From Paramecium octaurelia (taxonomy: Eukaryota > Ciliophora > Oligohymenophorea > Peniculida > Parameciidae): a DNA stretch of 64,000 bases. How positions within the stretch are numbered: position 1 is the first letter of the stretch; every line of letters starts with the position of its first letter. Location of the stretch: positions 186,001-250,000 of the forward strand of contig CAJJDP010000144.1 in NCBI GenBank assembly GCA_905182995.1, in the 5' to 3' direction. The notes beneath the pieces were generated by a model. That model was not told the DNA's origin. It made no database searches and worked only from the letters and a program-made list of their open reading frames with translations. The position numbers and the translations under genes were made by a program. Positions 51,474 to 64,000 of this stretch are shown here, piece by piece.

Positions 51474-54265
51474 TCACATGCTAAAACTAGTCTTTTTACG
51501 TTATGGTTACTCAATTTCTGGTTTGTAATCTGGATTCTTCTTTAAAATAACAAAGTTTTCTAAAATCATATCTTGGACTGGCATATATTCATCATTGGCT
51601 AATTCAGCTCTATTACAGATTATATTTAGTATTACCTTTCACCAGCACTAACAATGACTGGACTTGTATGAGTCTAAAATCCTGTAATTCTTTTTGGTTT
51701 ACCAGCCTACCCAACTGCATCTACAGCCTATCCTACACGTACCTGAACAGGGAGATTTTCAAGATTGTCATTTAACTACATTTAAGAGAGAATAATTACT
51801 GTAAAGAACATTCTTGGATACATGGCAATACCCAAATAGTAGAGTAATGTGTGATTCTTTTCCAAAATCAAATTCTTAATATCCAAACATCCATGTAAGA
51901 ATGAAATAATTCCTGCAATAGCCACCTTATTCATTAAGAACTTATCAGAATAATATGGTTGAAGTGTCAACAATCCTTTGCCCATATGTAATAATCCCTA
52001 GGCAATTCTCACGAGGAACAAACCATTTGAATCATTCATAAAGTAAACTGCCAACCCTCTTAATTTATCAGCAATTCTTGAATTATTTGTACCTGCTCCC
52101 AATAAACCCATAGACAAAGTTGCTCTATAAGACAATTCTTAATCTCTGTCATGAGCCAATTTAAGAAGAAGATCCATCGGTTGAATCTTTGGATTTGATA
52201 TCTAAAATAATTAATATATGTTCAATACATTTATCAAAGCCACAGCCAAAGGAATGGCTCTCTTGACCTCCACATCTGAAAATTGCAATATATGTTAGAA
52301 AATTCTATATACCATCTCACTGCCAATATCTTCACTGCTGGCTATTAAGGCAATTCCCAAGATGGCTACTTATTAGAGCTCATAATTCTTGTCAATCTTA
52401 GCGCCGTTGTCATCAGATGTCACTTCTGAACAATAGCCAAGTAGTTCTTGAACCTTTAAAACATTTCCTGTCGATGCAAATGCAAGAGAAGTCAAGGTGA
52501 CTTTTGCATATTTATTGATCTTGTGAGGAATTAAAGCAAGTGATTCAATTACTATTTCTGCAGCCTCTGCTTATCCTAAATAGAGTAATCCTAATCCTAC
52601 TGCGAAATATCTTGATATAGATATATCTAATTATGATTCTTGTCTCTCCATCATTGTTTAAACGATAGCATTTGCAACTTCATCATTGCATTTACCAACA
52701 AATATCAGACCTAAAGATAGTGCAGCCATAGAAGCCAATTCAACACTATCTGCCTCTACAATTAAACTTATCAATTGTTCTTATAATTCTGCTCTTGCTG
52801 AGCCTGCATATGCTAATCCCAATCCCATTACAGCTCCAATCTTCACCTACACTTCAGGACTCTCCAACTAAGCTAATAATATGGCCTAAGCTGGTTAATT
52901 TTCATCGACAATTCCACTGCAAAATAAGCCTAATCCTATGCATGCTCCTGCCTTTGTGTAGATGTCACTTAAATCAAAATACTCAGAGATTTATTCTGTA
53001 CCATTATCAATATTCCATAAATTGACTAACCCAATACTTGCAACTGCTGCAATCGCAGTATGATCATTTTTCACACTATTCAACCATGGATTTTCTTTAT
53101 TGCTCATCAATGCATCTTTCTTGAATCCTGCATTCACAAATCCATTGCAGTATGTAGCTGCAAGGTTTTTTTGGATTTATTCAAAGTTGGCTTCCTTGTT
53201 CTTCTCTTCTAAATGAGCCTTGTATACTTAATCTGGAGTCTTGGGTTCCAGAACTTCTAGATCTTTAGCCAAATTTATGTAGAATTGACTCAAGTACTGA
53301 TTTGCTGCAATCTTTTTCAAAGTCTCATCATTTATAATTCCTTCTTCAACTTGATATCTATGTCTAGCCAATTAGAAAGCCAATTGTTTTTTTATGGTTT
53401 CATCTTAGCAGGCTTTAAATACTTCCTCAACCTTTCCTGGTTTGTCTATACGTAATGCAATTCTCAAGGCATTAGTGTATTCATTCACCTTCAAACAAAT
53501 ATTAAAGGCTGTAATAAGTAAAATATCTAATTCATCCTAATCTGAACAAAATGGAACAAGACTCAATAAGTAAACCAAAATTCTTTATATGTTTGCTTGA
53601 TTCACATACTAATGATAAGATATAGTGTTAATACTTGTTCTATTTTTTACAATTGATCCACCTCACTTAATAAATCTATTGCATCATGTTCTGAATTATG
53701 ATCCATAAAATAGGGAACTATTTCATCTACTAAAGCCAGTAAATCATCAGCTCCCTCTACCTTTTGTAACCTTAATTAAAATTCTGATCCAATATTAGCA
53801 GCAAGATGACTTAGATACTCATGTCCCCAAAATTTGAATTCTTCTAATGTTCCCTCCTATAGATAAAGCAATGAATCTCTATCGCCTCCATAAGTCATTG
53901 CCAACACAGATAGAAAATCTGCCAATTATTTCTATATTTTAGATACTACACTCATACTTTGAATCTCGATGTCTCCAATCCATTGTAAAACTCAACCAAC
54001 TTCCCGTAAGATTCCTTTAAGAATTTGAATGGCTTTGGCACTGAAGTCATTGAAGTTGTAGCTGAACGTACTTCGGTCTTCAACTTCTCCAAACTTTCTG
54101 TGTTATTTTAAATGATCTCCTCCGCATATTATTCCAGTCTATTTTTCAATTCAAGATCTTATTCTGACTAAAATTATGCTTGATTTTCATGATTACCAAC
54201 TGAACGGCCTATTTTCCTGGTTTTTTCTAAGCCTATTTATCTTATGTGACTTTCTTCTCCTCCAT
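51474..54265 (-). CDS. RPN1: 26S proteasome regulatory subunit RPN1/PSMD2
   Basis: About 880 residues, with at least five mini-introns (26-29 nt). N-terminus MEEKKVTQDKQAQKKPG followed by the RPN1 region with [13 protein letters not shown]. The proteasome/cyclosome repeats are obvious, for example [38 protein letters not shown], and [17 protein letters not shown]. The C-terminus [20 protein letters not shown] then [13 protein letters not shown] is the family's signature end. It is the largest base subunit of the 19S particle and a docking site for ubiquitin-like shuttle proteins. Exact intron count not finished; a sixth is needed to close the frame count. Confidence 0.95.
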
Positions 54266-54343
54266 GTTTTGAATTCTAAAAAAATTAAATTTAATTAGCT
54301 AACACCAGTATGCTTGAGATTTTATATAATATATGTATTATGT

Positions 54344-56676
<2,333 letters not shown>

Positions 56677-57101
56677 AGCTTTGAAAATTTGAATTATTTA
56701 TATAAAAATATAAAATCAGTTTATACATTATTTAGAAATTTTCGCACAACTTTTTTTTTAAATGAATTACCTGCATTATTCTTTTTAAAATTACATTTCA
56801 TGCTTTATGGTTCAATATTTTCAGTGGCATTATTGATTAAGCATGATAATCAAAAACCTTTATTAAGTAACTAATAAAATATTAAAATAATATTAAAAAA
56901 TTAGAATATGTAGAAATATGTTGAAAGGATATTTAAGTTTAAATTTAGATTATTGATTTTCTTTTCATCTTTTCTATTTAGATTTTTAATTTTAAGAATT
57001 ATTGTTTGATATTTAACAATCAAATTTTATAGATTTAGCTTTTAAAATTATATCCAGTAATTTTACTTAAGTATTCAAAAATAACATATAATTAGCCTTA
57101 A
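56677..57101. other. AT-rich spacer upstream of kinesin-13
   Basis: About 425 bp, very AT-rich. A plus-strand frame here has no ATG. Divergent promoter region. Confidence 0.35.
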
Positions 57102-57431
57102 ATGGCATCATTGGGGAAGAGGGATGCTCCAGACATGAATGTTCATATCATAAACTTGAATTAATTTCAATTTAATGAATTGTAATTCCAGAAACACTTA
57201 TTGATATTTCAAAGTTTTAAATACGAATTAGATTTTTTATTTTACTCTAGGCATCAAAATTTGAATAATAATTTAAAGTTATTTGAAAAAAAACCATAAT
57301 TTGCATTTCTGTTAATTTATTTTATTTTAATTAATAAAATTAAATTTCTAATATAGACTATTCATGGGGTCTAAAAATATTTACATCCTTCCTAATTCGT
57401 CATTTAATTTATTAGTTTAATGTCAATTTGA
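57102..57431 (+). CDS. Possible small protein, doubtful
   Basis: A 109-codon frame starting MASLGKRDAPDMNVHIINLN. The first 60 bases are GC-richer than their surroundings, which hints at coding, but the later part is Phe/Leu/Ile-rich like noncoding AT-rich DNA. It ends 30 bp before the next start. It could also be the 5' exon of something I did not resolve. Confidence 0.3.
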
Positions 57432-57461
57432 CAGCAAACTTTTTATTATTTATATTTTCTA

Positions 57462-58916
57462 ATGATAAATAAGTATACCCTCTAATTTATAGATAATACA
57501 GTCGAATAAAAATATTAGGAATACTAGTTAAATTAGAAGAGGAAGCCAATGATGCAAAAAGTCATAAAGATCACATCCCTTATTGTAATTGTGAAATCAA
57601 TTGCTCTATTGATCAATTTTAATTTGAGGGAAGTATATTCCACTCTTGGCTATTTAATGGTCACTGTTGGTTTTATATTGATTCTTAAATTTCAACCTCG
57701 ACTGATTAGATGGGTTCTGATAATCATCAATTATGGGGTTTTAATTTTTTATTATGAACCTGACGAGGGCAAGACTTAGTACAAACATTAATTGTCTTCA
57801 GCTTTGATAGTATCTTATTAATTCATAGTGATGAATACTGGAGAATTTATTGATACTTTGGTGTAGGTGATTTCGTTCTATTCATTTTACCTGGTTTATT
57901 TCATGGAGTATTAGCCAGATTATTCCATTTCGCTAACGATGGCAACATTTTTACTTTCATTCTTACTTATAATCACATTTTATGAGAATGCCTCTGCGGA
58001 AAGATCAAAATTCAAACTTACAATAATAGAGAATAAATGGGATGAAATTCTTTAAAATATGATTGTTGAGCCATGTATTATTTTCAATTACAATAACTTT
58101 AAAAATTCTTTTATATTGAAAAAGTCAATCGATTTTATCTACCCCATGGACTCAACTGAAGAATTGAAGTTATTCCTCAGAAATTCAAAAGTCAATCAAA
58201 GTCATAAAATTAATTTAGAAGATTTTATATTTCAGAAAGTTTAATAATTAAATAAGGACAATATATAAACATGGAATTAAAAACTTATTATTTTATATCA
58301 TAAGGAAGCTCATAATATCTACTACTCTATACTCTCAGACACATCCCCTGTCATTCTTATCAAAGTTAAGCCGTTAAAATGTTAAAAAAATGAAAACGAG
58401 TCAGAATTAGAAAATAAATACTAATATAAATACAAAATCTTAATCAAAAGTATCTTACATCAATTCAGATTGAATTTCTAACAACCATTTCCTAATCTAC
58501 ATACGATATTTAAGATTACAGTATATCATTACCTACATGAAAAAATTGATAAATAATTTATTGCTTCTATTAAAATTGACAAAATTCTAAAGTAGCTCAA
58601 ATTAATTTATCCATAGAAGCAAATAACTCTTGAAAACTTCTACAAAAGATCCAAAATCTCTGGACATAAAGATGAATTTTATTTGATTTTGATGGAGGTC
58701 TTTGAAATCATGATATCCAAACAAATTCATATAAGAATCATAAAAAATGAATCCTCTACTAAATTTTTTATCTATGGGATTTTCATAGAAGGAGCCAAAG
58801 AGAAGCTGACATCCAGGCTTCATTACTATTAGAGAAGCTTGCAAGCTCTTGAAATTACTAATCAATGTATATTGATCTTTATATAATTTAGATGTTAGTT
58901 TAACTCTTAAGTCTGA
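57462..58916 (+). CDS. Multi-pass membrane protein, degenerate histidine-kinase-like
   Basis: Intronless, 484 residues. Start MINKYTLQFIDNTVEQKYQE; an ATG 87 nt downstream begins MMQKVIKITSLIV and is an alternative. Five or six hydrophobic segments (SLIVIVKSIALLINF, TLGYLMVTVGFILIL, WVLIIINYGVLIFYY, TMATFLLSFLLIITFY) are followed by a soluble region with FNYNNFKNSFILKKSIDF and ILIKSILHQFRLNFQQPF. The layout (N-tail, membrane block, PAS-like region, H-box-like LHQFR...QP) resembles ciliate hybrid histidine kinases, but the HExRTPL motif is LHQFRLNFQQP and no clear ATP-binding N or G boxes are present. Family call tentative; coding status firm. Confidence 0.6.
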
Positions 58917-59560
58917 GCGTAAACATATCAATTGATAAATCATATTATTTTTAATTATCTTCGAACATATTATTTCTAATTAATAGGAGTTTTTTTATAA
59001 TTTGAAATTGTAAATTAATAACTTAATTAGTGACTGAGTATTTTTAAATTTTTTATAGGTATTTAAATTTTAAACAAAATATGGTTGTGTTAGTGGAAGC
59101 TACCACTAATTCAAAGTATAATTATGACAAATAAATACCATTTTGTTATTTTCAATTAATTTTGATTGATTGTAGAAAATCTTAAGTTGTTTAGTTTTAT
59201 TTATTTTTAATGTAATGATATTCCAATAAACAATTAACTTATTAAGCGTTATTTAAAATCTTACTAATATTCATAGTTAAACTGTAACATCATGATAATA
59301 AAATAAACTAAGTATTTACCTTCTGAAATATTGTAGTTTGATAAATTTATTTTAATGATTTTTTATAATTATAAGTGATATTTAAAAATATTGAAAGAGT
59401 TATAAGTTTTGACGATTCCTTAAAGAGTTTAGATAGACTTATATCAAGGCATTTCTCAGTTTATCAATAGCATTTATTGGAATGAATCAGATTGTTAATT
59501 GATTTTAACGAATAATTTACAATTAATAGCAGCTCAATTTTGTGTTTATAAATTAAAATA
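58917..59560. other. AT-rich intergenic region
   Basis: About 640 bp between tandem plus-strand genes. Very AT-rich, no gene-like frame or RNA signal. Confidence 0.4.
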
Positions 59561-60288
59561 ATGTAATAGCGGGAAGAATAATTTACGTTGTACAAGTTAC
59601 TGAATGTGGAACCGAAAGCAACTCAAAATGAAATAGTATGGAAGTTAATTATATTTTTAGAAAAAGTCTTATCGATAATTGGCATTGTAATTACATCCAG
59701 ATAAGAATCAAGCAGATGTAAATGCAAAAGAAAAGTTTTAAAAAATATCTGAAGCCTATTAGATTCTTTCTAATGAGGAGAAAAGAAAGATGTATGATGA
59801 AACTGGGATGATTGAGGGGATGGATGAATTTAAAAATGCATATGAGTTCTATCGTAATCTTTATCCGAAGATCAGCAAAGAGGATATTGATAAATATGAG
59901 GTCAAGTATAGATTTAGTAAGGAGGAGGAGAACGACTTGATTGAATTCTATAATAAGTAAGAGTGTTTGCCATATTCTCGATAGAAATAGTGGGAATGTG
60001 AAGTGTTTGCTTGAGAATATAATATTGAGTAAAAATGAGGACATCCCTCGTTTTTTAGAGTTTTATGACGAGATGATAAAGCAAAAGAAGATAACGGATT
60101 ATAAAATATACCAGACCAGCCGAAACAAGATCAAGACTTTGAGAGAGGACCCAGAGGCATAATAGATCGATATGGATTAATTGACTAAATAGATACGACA
60201 AAGACCGAAGAATACATTCGATTAGTTGCTATAATAGATGGAGTAGAAATATCAGAAGCCAAAGAAGGTGAAGAGTTAAAAAAAATGA
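59561..60288 (+). CDS. DNAJC9-like J-domain protein
   Basis: 224 residues, introns of 25 and 28 nt. N-terminal J domain: LYKLLNVEPKATQNEI, KKSYRQLALQLHPDKNQ with the HPD motif, ISEAYQILSNEEKRKMYDETG. The following helical region (FYRNLYPKISKEDIDKYEVKY, EEENDLIEFYNK, then NIILSKNEDIPRFLEFYDEM) matches DNAJC9, a histone H3-H4 co-chaperone that recruits Hsp70. The C-terminus is Lys-rich (KPKKVKSQKK). Its stop lies only 16 bp before the next start. Confidence 0.9.
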
Positions 60289-60304
60289 TTAATATATTTA
60301 ATTA

Positions 60305-63300
60305 ATGAAATTTGCCTTAATATTGGCGCTAGCAATTTTAAACACAATTAGTGGCTCAAAAATCAGCAATAAAAACATCTTATTGCCCTTGGCAGACATC
60401 GAAGTAGAGTATGAAATCACTGCTGAAGGTGGCTGCTTCGATTGGAGTGCTTCCAATAGTGCTATTGCAGTCACTGTGCAAGATTAATAGGGATGCTCGA
60501 AGTCAATTGGAAAAGTTAGAGTTGTGACTAAAATGCCAAGTTAAACATTTATCTACGTGAAATCGAAGTCCTCAGATGCATCTCAATTTATAGTGGAAGT
60601 AGTGGTGCAAGCAATAAGCAGTTTGAGCATAATTACCAAATAAAAATAATTGGATTTGGATACTTAAGAAGAGTTGCATGTTTAAGCATATGATGATAAG
60701 GGAAACACATTCACGACATTGGAAGGTCTTAAATTTGAATGGAAAACGGGCTCATTGGAAATGGTTAAGTTTACTGAATCAGGATTAAAAGTATCAGAGA
60801 AACGAGCAAGATTAGAGTTCAATAGTGATATCATTGTGGTCAAAGGAAAGAAGGAAGGGAAAGAAACTGTTTTTACTAGAGTGATAGAGAAGAAATATTA
60901 TGAAAACAAAATAGAAACTAATGTAGATTTAGTGGTAATTTAAAAATTTCAATTTCACCCTGATTATCCAGTGTATTACTTACCAACACATTCTGTGATC
61001 TAATTCCATTTATTGAGAGCAGATGGAAAAACTAAAATAAGCATACCAAGTGCAGCTCATGTTTGGAGCACTACCTCTAAACTATCAACAATTGAACAAA
61101 ATGGTGTTTTGAAAACATAGACTGTTGAGAAGAACTTGAATCTCACAGTAGTTAATTCCAATTACAATTAAATCAAAGCAATCTACCATGTAGTCATTCC
61201 CAAGTACATTGATATTGACATTTGGGAAGATGGTAAAGAGAAGAGAGAAGGAAAAGTAACTCATTTGATAGTTGGCAAATTATATAGATTTTAAGCTTAT
61301 CTCAAGGATGAATTGCATTAAAGAATATATTCTACAGATGCTTTCACCTACGATTCTTAAGACATAACATTGATAGAGCAGACTGTCATATCAAATGTAG
61401 AAAGACAAAATGTTAAATTATCATTCCAAAGAGGAACATTGGAATCCTTTGTTACCATCCATTTTGTCCAACCTATCCAAATCTCAACAATCTTTAGGAC
61501 ATACATCCACCTTCCGATTCATGAACAATATAACTTAGTGGTGACTGGAGGGTCAGGAAATTATAAATATTAATCCAGATATCAATCACCAACCATTTTT
61601 GAAATCAAAAGTCCCCGCACACTTGTTGCTTCAGACTTGGGAGAGAATATCTTGATAATCTATGATGAATTTAATGTCTATAACAGCTTGGAAGTAACTG
61701 TCTACGTGACAGATGTCACTTAAATACTTCCATTTGAGAGGAGAAAAGAGTTGATAGTGAATGAATCTGATGATACATTTTATTAAGCAATTGGAGATCC
61801 CAAAGTGGGAAATTATACTTAATGCAGAGCAGTTAAGTTTACAATTGATAATTTTGATGTTTTCACTACAACACAAATAGCTGGAGATCTATCTAACTAT
61901 TTAGTTTGTAATGGTTTAAAGTTGCAATCGGCAACACCAGGTTAATATAATCTTTAAATTAACACTCAAAAGATATCTGTAACACAATAGGTAAGAGTCT
62001 ATGATTACTTGCATTTCGAAAAACCAGTTTATTATGTGACTCCTCATTCTACTATAACAACTAAGGTTTTGGGAGGACCAACAACTTGGGATTAAACACC
62101 ATACAACGAGAAGTTGTCAGAAGGCATCATCAAAATAGACATGGAAAAATACCATTTCAATTGTTTCTAGAGCAAAGCTGAATTCAAAATTACTAGAATC
62201 AACAAACAATCAGATTTATTGCCTAATCCAAAATTAGTTAGCAATACTCTACCTGTTAAATGTTTATTGCCAGAAGCATTCAAAATTTATAATGAAAAGA
62301 ATCAAGAAGTAAATTGGTTATTCAAAGAAGAAACTGTGTAGATTAGTGTAGTGGCTGTCTATTAGACTTTCCTATTCTATAATTCCAGCAGTTTGCATTT
62401 AGACTATTCGACTAGAGGATTAAAATATCAAAATAGATATTTATCATATGATATTTAATCTGGAATCTCTGATTGTAAATTCATTGTAGCTTCAAATTCT
62501 TACAACAATCACAAGGACACTTTCATAACTATTAAGAGTGAATTAGACTTAATCATTCATCATACTTTAAAATTGATTCCAAGTGGAGAACAATATGTTC
62601 TGATTGATTAAAGTGTGTTATTCAGAATAGAATCATCAACCAACAATATACAATGCCAATACGACAATAATATCATTGGTTGTGAGAAGGATTAAGTTAC
62701 CATAACACCAAAAAAATTAGGATAATTCTAATTAGTAGTTTATGACTTATCCTTAAATTACAGTGTGTCAGCAACCCTTAATGTAATTGACCCATCTCAA
62801 TTGAACTTGGAATTAAGTTAATAGATCACTGTAGTGGGAAATTCAATCAATGCAACCTCTACATTCCATTATTATAAGAAATAAGTGCATGTGACAACTT
62901 GGACTCCTCTTCGTTTGATTGATTCCCATGGATTCGCCAATATAAACTAAGCCAATAATTAGTTTTTGATCACTCCAAATAAAGAAGGCTTATTCAAACT
63001 ACAAACACAATATGACTCAATCAATTCTAATCAAGTTGATTTGAAGGTTATACCCAAGTTATAAGCTGAAACAGTTTACATGCCAACTGAATGTGAAACT
63101 CATGTGCTATTCCCCTCTTACTCTTAATTCACTTATTCAGCCATTTCCAATGAGGACTTGGAAACTTCAGTTAGCTAGAACATTGTCACTATCAAATCTA
63201 AAAAGAGAAATGGAAATTATATTGTCACTGTGTTCTTAAGATAGTCTAATATTCTGATAGATTCAGTCGATATACCAGTAGTAGTGAATAAACCCAATAG

Positions 63301-64000
63301 GGCCATTTTACACTACGGCAGAAAAATTGAATTAGGTTCATCAGTCAGAATAGTGGCTGATTTCTTGATACAGGATCATCAGATGAACCTTTGTTTGTGT
63401 CCAACACACAAAATACATTGGTATCTAGATGAGAAATTGGTTCAGACAGCTCCGAATTCGTTGGGACTTTCAGTTTCCACAGTTGTGGTTGGAAAAATTA
63501 CTATTAAAATCAAGGCTTATGATTTAGAAGCATAGACTGTGTTGGAGGTGGAGAGATTGAATTCTTACACTAGGAACCTATTTATTAATACCAAGGCCTT
63601 GTACCATGTTCCTCTTCTGGTTCCTACAAATAGCAGATTAGCTCTGGGATAAGAAATAAAGAGTGTTGGATAATTGAATATGAACCCACCTAATATTATT
63701 GATAGTGATAGCATCACTTTGCAGCCTCAATTATTAGTAGCCACAACTCCGATGCTAATACAAGTAGAAGAAATCTATCAAATGTATCCGATGTCGGAAT
63801 TCGTGAATTTGAAAGTCGATGAAAAGTTAGAAATTCAGATTGCGTACTTGAATTAGGAGGGATATCAATTTGAAGATATTGAAGACAATAAACTTGAAGT
63901 TCTAGGATACACTAGACATGTTGTGTAAATTAAGGTGAATAAGAATGGAATTGAAATTTAGGGTTTGGATTAAGGATTTGCATTGATCAAGTTAAGTTGT
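60305..64000 (+). CDS. NUP210: Nuclear pore membrane glycoprotein NUP210 (gp210), 3' end outside window
   Basis: 1232 codons visible, open to the window edge without introns. Signal peptide MKFALILALAILNTISGS, then the start pattern of gp210: NILLPLADIEVEYEITAEGGCFDWS, GCSKSIGKVRVV, and QAYDDKGNTFTTLEGLKFEW. The rest is a chain of beta-sandwich (Ig-like) repeats with many Asn-X-Ser/Thr sites, facing the perinuclear lumen. The family's single membrane helix and short pore-side tail lie beyond the window. It anchors the pore in the envelope. It is the longest single exon here and lies 16 bp after its neighbour. Confidence 0.93.

Overview
The window reads as ciliate macronuclear-type DNA, most like Paramecium. 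TAA and TAG occur throughout conserved domains where glutamine belongs (for example MCM5, kinesin-13, NUP210), and TGA is the only stop. Genes are split by very short introns (19-33 nt, mostly GTA...TAG). The sequence is AT-rich and genes are packed tightly on both strands. I rebuilt the genes by hand with this code and by splicing the mini-introns. In almost every case the exon lengths sum to whole codons, which supports the models. Standard-code reading breaks nearly every gene.

Layout. 0-8 kb: 3' end of a membrane protein, phosphatidylserine decarboxylase, two unknowns, a lipid-anchor-type acidic protein, an AT-rich stretch, a poly-Q/N ArfGAP and a small basic protein. 8-16.3 kb: MCM5, a decayed coding-like segment, a beta-lactamase-fold serine hydrolase, a repeat-bearing AT-rich gap, a TDY MAP kinase and a RING protein. 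16.8-24.2 kb: a double H-type lectin, a cysteine-motif/poly-Q protein, an unknown, a PX protein and an RRP6 exonuclease. 24.4-34.2 kb: two unknowns, a STIMATE-family membrane protein, a small two-TM protein, an auxilin-like J protein, histone H2B, a cysteine-less thioredoxin-like protein, IMP4 and an unknown. 35-43 kb: a histidine acid phosphatase with substituted catalytic residues, a coiled-coil protein, a PH-ORD sterol-binding protein, a leishmanolysin, an unknown and a ceramide synthase. 43-51.4 kb: an ATXR3-like SET protein, a type I PRMT, unknowns and an RP2/TBCC-domain protein. 51.4-64 kb: proteasome RPN1, a SAP-domain kinesin-13, a histidine-kinase-like membrane protein, a DNAJC9-like J protein and the 5' part of NUP210.

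There is no operon logic: most genes are housekeeping functions (replication, ribosome biogenesis, RNA decay, chromatin, nuclear pore, proteasome, trafficking, lipid metabolism) side by side. I saw no CRISPR array, tRNA or rRNA gene, telomere repeat or intact transposon. Points that repay a second look: the catalytically substituted phosphatase, SAP fused to kinesin-13, an 11-bp divergent promoter and other extreme gene spacings, stop-free introns of 3n length, poly-Q written as TAA runs, and a paired cysteine-motif protein.
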